Shown: piece by piece, positions 59,321-64,000 of the stretch
How positions within the stretch are numbered: position 1 is the stretch's first letter
Layout: every line of letters begins with the position of its first letter
Source of the DNA: Halococcus qingdaonensis
GTDB lineage: Archaea > Halobacteriota > Halobacteria > Halobacteriales > Halococcaceae
Length of the DNA: 64,000 bases
Direction: 5' to 3'
NCBI RefSeq assembly: GCF_024508235.1
Contig: NZ_CP101943.1
Location: forward strand, 1,895,112-1,959,111
The notes under the pieces: generated by a model
Seen by the model: the letters and a program-made list of their open reading frames with translations, nothing else
Database searches by the model: none
Told to the model about the DNA's origin: nothing
Position numbers and translations under genes: made by a program

Positions 59321-60987
59321 CGACGACGGTCGACACGCTGATCCGCGGCACGCTGGTGAACGTCCATACCGGTGAGCTCGACGAGGGCGCGGTCGCGATC
59401 GACGACGGCGAGATCGTCGCGCTCGCCGAGCACCCGGCCGACCGCGAGATCGAGGTCGGCTACGTCGCGCCGGGGTTGATCGACGCCCACATGCACGTCG
59501 AATCGTCGATGGTGACACTCCCCCACTACGGCGCGGCGGTCGTCCCGCGCGGCGTGACGGGCGTCGTCTGGGATCCCCACGAGATCGCGAACGTCTGCGG
59601 CGCGGCGGGCGTCCGGGCCGCTATCGACGACGCCGAGCACACGCCGCTCAAGGCGCGCATCACCGTCCCGTCGAGCGTTCCCGCATCGGACCTCCAGGAC
59701 ACCGGCGCGAGCCTCGACGCCGACGCGGTCGCCGACCTGCTCGACGCGCCTCGTGTCGTCGCGCTCGGCGAGGTGATGAACGTCCCCGGCGTCGTCGCTG
59801 GCGACAAAGCCGTCCACGCGAAGATCGACGCCGCCCGCGAGCGTGGACTCCCTGTCGACGGCCACCTGCCGCGGGTTCGCGGCGACGACCTCCAGGAGGC
59901 GGCGCGCCATCTCGACAGCGATCACGAGAGCATCACGCTCGCGGAGGCGCGCGCGAAGGCCGACGTCGGTCTGCGGGTCTATCTCCGTGAGGGGTCGGCG
60001 AGCAAGAACCTCGTCGACCTGCTCGATCTCGTCGAGGCGGTCGACGATCGGTGGCTCGGCCTCTGTACCGACGATCGTCACGTGACCGATCTCGTCGAGC
60101 ACGGCGGGATCGACTTCGCCGTCGCCACGGCGATCGACGAGGGTGTCGATCCCGTCACCGCGATCCGGATGGCGACGATCAACGTCGCCGAGAGCTACGA
60201 CCTGCCGTTCGGCCGGCTCAAACCCGGTTCGCCGGCCGATCTCGTCCTGCTCGACGAGCTCGATCCGTGGACCCCCACGGACGTGATGATCGACGGTGTG
60301 CTCGATCCGACCGCCGACGTCCAGGAACCGCCGTCGTCGTCGATCCCCACCGACACCGTCTCGTTCGAGCCGGTCGAGGCTGCGGAGCTCGCGATCGAAG
60401 CCCCGGACGGCGACGGGACGGTCCCGATACGGGCGATCGACGCCGTCGGCGGACTCCAGACCGCACGGCTGGAGACCAGCGTATCTCGGTCGGATGGTGT
60501 GCTCCAGCCCGATACGGACGAGGACGTTCTCTCGCTCGCCGTCGTCGAGCGCCACGACGGCGACGGCAGTATCGGTCGCGGCTTCGTCCACAGGCTCGGG
60601 CTCGATCGCGGCGCAGTCGCGAGCACCGTCGCCCACGACGCGCACAACGTCGTCGTCGCGGGTGCGTCCCACAGGGCGATGGCGACGGTCGCGAACCGGC
60701 TCCGCGAAATCGAGGGCGGTGTCGCCGTCCACGATCCGGCCTCCGGGGAGACGACCGCGCTTTCGCTGCCGGTGGCGGGACTGATGTCCGACGATCCGCT
60801 CGACGTCGTCGCCGAGGAGTTCGGCGCGGTCGAGGCGGCAGCCCGGACGATCGGGCTCGATCACGACGGCGGTCTGATGGAGCTGTCCTTCCTCTCGCTC
60901 GAAGTGATCCCCGAGCTCCGACTCACCAACAACGGGCTCGTCGACGTCGCGACGATGGAGTACGTCGACACCGTCCGCGATCGGTAG
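59317..60987 (+). CDS. ade: Adenine deaminase
   Basis: A 556-residue Ade-type adenine deaminase converting adenine to hypoxanthine and ammonia. It has the N-terminal HMHVESSM metal motif (near 55-62), TGVVWDPHEIANVCG, LGEVMNVPGVVAGD, GHLPRVRGDDL, CTDDRH and a C-terminal ade-specific domain (GFVHRLGLDRGAVASTVAHDAHNVVVAG...MSDDPLDVVAEEF). The start GTG 59317 overlaps the preceding TGA (GTGA), so it is translationally coupled to the amidohydrolase. Confidence 0.92.
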   Translation: MTTTVDTLIRGTLVNVHTGELDEGAVAIDDGEIVALAEHPADREIEVGYVAPGLIDAHMHVESSMVTLPHYGAAVVPRGVTGVVWDPHEIANVCGAAGVRAAIDDAEHTPLKARITVPSSVPASDLQDTGASLDADAVADLLDAPRVVALGEVMNVPGVVAGDKAVHAKIDAARERGLPVDGHLPRVRGDDLQEAARHLDSDHESITLAEARAKADVGLRVYLREGSASKNLVDLLDLVEAVDDRWLGLCTDDRHVTDLVEHGGIDFAVATAIDEGVDPVTAIRMATINVAESYDLPFGRLKPGSPADLVLLDELDPWTPTDVMIDGVLDPTADVQEPPSSSIPTDTVSFEPVEAAELAIEAPDGDGTVPIRAIDAVGGLQTARLETSVSRSDGVLQPDTDEDVLSLAVVERHDGDGSIGRGFVHRLGLDRGAVASTVAHDAHNVVVAGASHRAMATVANRLREIEGGVAVHDPASGETTALSLPVAGLMSDDPLDVVAEEFGAVEAAARTIGLDHDGGLMELSFLSLEVIPELRLTNNGLVDVATMEYVDTVRDR

Positions 60988-61091
60988 CACTGTTCGGACG
61001 TTCGAAAAGTGGAGAGGTTCTGAATGGCGAGGCGTTCGTCGTCGCTTTCGTCGCCCGAGTCGTGGCTGCTCGGTCGAACAGGGCGAGAGGG

Positions 61092-62546
61092 TTACATCGC
61101 GCCCTGGAGCATCCCGCTGGTGCGGACGAAGAAGTAGACGACGAACGCGGCGGCGATCAGCCACTGGCCGATGCTGATGTCCTCGAACTCGCCGACGGCG
61201 GTCTTCGTGATCGGGTAGGAGATCAGGCCGGCGGCGATCCCGTAGGCGATCGAGTAGGTGAGCGGCATGACGAGGATCGTCAGCCCGGCCGGGATCGCGT
61301 GGGCGATATTGTCCCATTCGATGTCGACGACGTTTCTGAGCATCAGTAGCGCAACGACGACCAGCGCGATGTGCGAGGCGTACTGCGGGATCACGGCCGC
61401 GAACGGGACGATCACGAGCGCGACGAGGAACAGCGCGGCGATCACCAGCGCCGTCATCCCCGTCCGTCCGCCCTCCTCGACACCGGTGGCGGATTCGACG
61501 AACGTCGTCACCGTCGAGGAGCCGATCATCCCGCCGGCCGTGGTGCCGACCGCGTCGGCCATCAGCGGCTTGTCGATGTCCGGGAAGTTGCCGTCCTCGT
61601 CGAGGAAGCCGCCGGCCTGGCCGACGCCGACGAGCGTCCCCGCGGTGTCGAAGAAGTCGACGAAGAAGAACGTGAACACGATGAGCGAGAACACGAACGC
61701 GTCGACGTTGGCGAACCCGCTGAGGAAGGCACCGATCAGCGGCGTGATGTCGTACTGGGCGCTCGGCAGCGTCGCGGGGAACAGGACGCCGGGATCGACG
61801 AACCCGGCGACGGTCGCAAGGTAGCCGAGCACCGTCGTGAGGACGATGCCGACGACGATCGAGCCGCGAATTCCGCGCGCGTACAGCGCGAGCGTGACGA
61901 ACAGCCCGAACACCGCGAGCAGTGCGACGGGGTTCGACGCGACCGAGCCGAGCGTCACGAGCGTCGCCGGGTCGGCGACGACGACCTCCATCGCCTGGAG
62001 CCCGATGATCGCGAGATAGAAGCCGATCCCGGTGCCGATGGCGTACTTCACCGGGGCGGGGAACAGTCTGATCACGTACGAGCGCGCGCCGATGGCCGTC
62101 AGCAGGATGAAGATCACACCCTCGGTGAACACCGCCGCCAGCGCGGTCTGCCACGGAACCCCGATCGTGCCGATGACCGTCAGCGCGAAGAAGGCGTTCA
62201 GCCCGAGCCCGGGCGCAAGCCCGAACGGACGGTTGGCGTAGAGCGCCATCACCAGCAGCGCGATCACCGACGCGACGATCGTCACGACCGTCAGCATCTG
62301 TTGGACCTCAACCGGGGTGTAGCCCTGCATCACGATTCCGGGCTTGCCCTCACTGGGTATGCCGGCCAGTATCGCCGGGTTGACGACGATGATGTACGAC
62401 ATCGCGAGGAAGGTCGTGACCCCCGCAACGATCTCCGTTCGGAGATCGGTGCCGTGCTCGTCGAAGCCGAAGTAGCTCGCGAGCGCGGTCGTTACCAACC
62501 CACCCTCGCTCTCTCCACTCGCAGACTGCTTGTTACCACCTGCCAT
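61092..62546 (-). CDS. NCS2 family purine permease (adenine/guanine type)
   Basis: A 484-residue permease of the AzgA-like NCS2 subfamily (TDLRTEIVAGVTTFLAMSYIIVVNPAIL, GLAPGLGLNAFFALTVIG, TFVESATGVEEGGRTGMTALV, SIAYGIAAGLISYPI). The 12-14 helices form 7+7 inverted repeats. It imports hypoxanthine, adenine or guanine for the adjacent enzymes. ATG 62546; convergent with ade. Confidence 0.9.
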   Translation of the reverse strand: MAGGNKQSASGESEGGLVTTALASYFGFDEHGTDLRTEIVAGVTTFLAMSYIIVVNPAILAGIPSEGKPGIVMQGYTPVEVQQMLTVVTIVASVIALLVMALYANRPFGLAPGLGLNAFFALTVIGTIGVPWQTALAAVFTEGVIFILLTAIGARSYVIRLFPAPVKYAIGTGIGFYLAIIGLQAMEVVVADPATLVTLGSVASNPVALLAVFGLFVTLALYARGIRGSIVVGIVLTTVLGYLATVAGFVDPGVLFPATLPSAQYDITPLIGAFLSGFANVDAFVFSLIVFTFFFVDFFDTAGTLVGVGQAGGFLDEDGNFPDIDKPLMADAVGTTAGGMIGSSTVTTFVESATGVEEGGRTGMTALVIAALFLVALVIVPFAAVIPQYASHIALVVVALLMLRNVVDIEWDNIAHAIPAGLTILVMPLTYSIAYGIAAGLISYPITKTAVGEFEDISIGQWLIAAAFVVYFFVRTSGMLQGAM

Positions 62547-62569
62547 AATATGTTCCCATACTACCTACC

Positions 62570-62750
62570 GGCTTAATTGTTGGGGTCGTTCGTGAGTAAT
62601 GATGTAATATAATTGAATATTGCCGCATATCGCCGCAGTCGGCCAGATATACGGCCTCAATACTGTGTATTTAATTATTAAGAATACAAACGATATCGTC
62701 ACGAACCTTTTGGATAATAAACGTCTAGGCACAACAGTTATGTGTATCGA
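62570..62750. other. AT-rich intergenic region without a recognisable gene
   Basis: About 180 bp markedly poorer in GC than the surroundings (runs such as TATAATTGAATATT and TTTAATTATTAAG) between the NCS2 permease and the xanthine dehydrogenase operon. Short open frames lack coding character. It probably contains both divergent promoters. Confidence 0.5.
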
Positions 62751-62820
62751 AACCACACCACAGCCAGACGTCTCACGGCGGGAGCGCCCCGCTGAACGGC
62801 GATAAACAACCTAAACGACC

Positions 62821-63369
62821 ATGACAGTAGAAATCGACCTCACGCTCAACGGTGAGGAACGGACCTTCGAGGCCGAGCGGTCGGATTCGCTGCTCGACGT
62901 CCTCAGGAAGAACGGGTACACCGGCGCGAAACGCGGCTGTGACACGGGTAACTGCGGCTTCTGCACCGTCACCGTCGACGGTGAATCGACGATGTCCTGT
63001 ATCGAACCGGTCGCGACGATCGACGGGGCGACCGTCGAGACGATCGAGAGTCTCGGCAGCCAGGACGATCTCCACCCGGTGCAGTCGGCGTTCGTCGACA
63101 ACGCCGCACTCCAGTGTGGGTTCTGCATCCCTGGGATGATCATGCGCTCGCAGAACTTCTTGGAGGAGAACCCCGATCCCGACAGGGAGGAGATCCGCGC
63201 GGCGCTCTCTGACAACCTCTGTCGCTGCACCGGCTACGAGAAGATCCTCGACGCCGTCGAGGACGCGGCCGAGCGGATGGACGGCGACACCGCGGTCGCC
63301 GCCGACGGTGGCCAGCCCGTCGACGATGTATCCTGTTCGGGCTGTGGCTGTGGGGTGAACGATGAGTAA
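62821..63369 (+). CDS. 2Fe-2S subunit of a xanthine dehydrogenase/CO dehydrogenase-type molybdenum hydroxylase
   Basis: A 182-residue CoxS/XdhC-type small subunit with two clusters: plant-type ferredoxin ligands C40, C45, C48, C60 and the helical second cluster C99, C102, C134, C136 (QCGFCIPGMIM, CRCTGYEKIL). It transfers electrons from the molybdopterin subunit. Beyond the normal end is a tail with extra cysteines (C172, C175, C177 in SCSGCGCG) not expected in the family. It overlaps the next gene by 8 bp. Purine context favours xanthine as substrate. Confidence 0.92.
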   Translation: MTVEIDLTLNGEERTFEAERSDSLLDVLRKNGYTGAKRGCDTGNCGFCTVTVDGESTMSCIEPVATIDGATVETIESLGSQDDLHPVQSAFVDNAALQCGFCIPGMIMRSQNFLEENPDPDREEIRAALSDNLCRCTGYEKILDAVEDAAERMDGDTAVAADGGQPVDDVSCSGCGCGVNDE

Positions 63370-64000
63370 ACCCGACGACGCCGGCAGCAGCGAACGCCAG
63401 CACACCGCCGCGGCCGAGAGCGAGCACCCGATGGAGGTCGAGGAAGCGCCGAACAACCGCAAGCCAGCGAGCGATCGCCAGACGATTGCCGAGCGCGAGG
63501 AGAAAGACGACGCGCGCAAGATCGTCACCGGCGAGTCGAAATACACCGCCGACTACGCCCAGCATTTCCCCGATCTCGCCGCGGGCTCGGTGCTGCGCTC
63601 GGACATCGCACACGGGCGCGTGACCGATATCGACACGAGCGCCGCCGAGGAGATGGAGGGCGTCTACGCCGTCGTCACGCCCGACTCGGAAGAGGTACCC
63701 GACAAACCGTACACCTCCTCCGGCCAGCCCTACCCCGAGCCGAGCCCGTGGGACCTGCACGTGCTCCGGCGGGAGGTCAACTACGTCGGCGATCCGATCG
63801 CGGCGGTCGCTGCCGTCGACGGCGACACCGCCGACCGGGCGACGCGCGCGATCGAGGTCAGCTACGAGGAAGAGGAAGGTGTCTTCGACACCGCTGCGGC
63901 GACCAACCCCGACGCGCCGCAGATTCACGATCCTGACAACATCGAGAACAAGCAGCCCGGCGCGGACTACGAGCGCAACATCGAATCGCACATCGAGGGC
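63362..64000 (+). CDS. Xanthine dehydrogenase/aldehyde oxidase molybdopterin-binding subunit, N-terminal part (runs off the window)
   Basis: The first 213 residues of a large molybdenum-hydroxylase subunit, cut by the window end. After a polar leader (residues 1-50) the Ald_Xan_dh_C a/b-hammerhead domain is visible: ARKIVTGESKYTADYAQHFPDLAAGSVLRSDIAHGRVTDIDTS and LHVLRREVNYVGDPIAAVAAVDGDTADRATRAIEVSYEEE. The catalytic Glu and Moco-binding region are beyond base 64000. It starts inside the end of the CoxS-type gene (8 bp overlap). Confidence 0.88.
   Translation, partial: MSKPDDAGSSERQHTAAAESEHPMEVEEAPNNRKPASDRQTIAEREEKDDARKIVTGESKYTADYAQHFPDLAAGSVLRSDIAHGRVTDIDTSAAEEMEGVYAVVTPDSEEVPDKPYTSSGQPYPEPSPWDLHVLRREVNYVGDPIAAVAAVDGDTADRATRAIEVSYEEEEGVFDTAAATNPDAPQIHDPDNIENKQPGADYERNIESHIEG

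Noticed and set aside
59218-62154. A 978-codon open frame on the minus strand over the amidohydrolase/ade/NCS2 region
   Set aside because: It is antisense to genes with strong family motifs; long open antisense frames are normal in high-GC haloarchaeal DNA. Its translation is Arg/Asp/Val-rich with no domain.
62620-62805. A 61-codon plus-strand frame in the AT-rich gap before the xanthine-dehydrogenase operon
   Set aside because: No start-site signal, no coding character and unusual composition; treated as intergenic.

Overview
The window is chromosomal DNA of an extremely halophilic archaeon (class Halobacteria). The evidence is high GC, acidic proteins, twin-arginine lipoprotein signals (RR plus an LAGC-type lipobox), TATA-like boxes about 27 nt upstream of start codons with almost no Shine-Dalgarno sites (leaderless transcripts), CarS of archaeal lipid synthesis, TiaS, and an intron-bearing archaeal tRNA-Gln. 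The repeat content and gene mix would fit Halococcus or a relative, but genus cannot be settled from the sequence alone. No plasmid, provirus, insertion sequence or CRISPR array was seen; this is mostly core chromosome with a few accessory patches.

Layout. 0-3.7 kb: a CPBP membrane protease, then a class III CoA-transferase overlapping a ThDP-dependent enzyme. 3.8-9.8 kb: an iron-acquisition and storage block (ABC ATPase, two paralogous TAT-lipoprotein binding proteins, Dps ferritin, a 52-residue unknown protein, a MATE exporter) carrying seven 16-bp DtxR-type iron boxes. 10.0-11.5 kb: ArsR plus ACR3 arsenite efflux. 11.7-24.9 kb: housekeeping genes (AstE/AspA-like deacylase, PhoU/TrkA_C protein, citrate synthase, threonine synthase, sugar-phosphate isomerase-like protein, TiaS, an archaeal XRE-type regulator, HemL, AidB-like acyl-CoA dehydrogenase). 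24.9-35.8 kb: a Gly/Glu-rich lipoprotein, endonuclease IV, lipoate ligase family protein, glycosyltransferase, PAC2 protein, USP, NmrA-like reductase, phosphodiesterase, small membrane proteins, threonine aldolase, a flavoprotein disulfide reductase, DUF302 protein and a methyltransferase. 35.8-43.2 kb: RecJ-like DHH nuclease, the hemC-sumT-hemD operon, CarS, proline dehydrogenase, a DUF502 protein and PyrE. 43.3-50.5 kb: an arylsulfotransferase-like membrane protein, glutaredoxin, MTH865-like protein, an SCP2/acyl-CoA dehydrogenase/Bat-type HTH operon, and a diiron R2-like protein/small protein/2Fe-2S ferredoxin operon. 50.5-55.7 kb: tRNA-Gln, a broken HNH gene, a DtxR regulator, a ferritin-like protein with an 18-codon leader ORF, and sufCBD. 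55.8-64 kb: MscS, USP, DUF5816, then purine catabolism (amidohydrolase, adenine deaminase, NCS2 permease, and the start of a xanthine-dehydrogenase-type operon running off the window).

How it fits together. Iron is the strongest theme. Iron boxes sit between TATA box and start codon of the uptake genes and the 52-residue gene, while the most obvious candidate to bind them (a DtxR-family protein) lies 43 kb away beside a ferritin-like gene and the Suf Fe-S assembly operon. Tetrapyrrole synthesis (HemL, HemC, SumT, HemD) is split between two loci. The purine genes form a coherent import, deamination and oxidation set.

The most unusual items are: the iron-box array with its paired-box promoters; a roughly 250-300 bp intergenic repeat present three times, always just 3' of a gene and in that gene's orientation; the three-gene diiron oxidase-like operon lacking the NrdB radical tyrosine; two 15-bp palindromes ahead of the arylsulfotransferase-like gene; nested palindromes ahead of sufC; a C14 tract abutting a promoter; and several enzymes in which a normally conserved catalytic residue is replaced.
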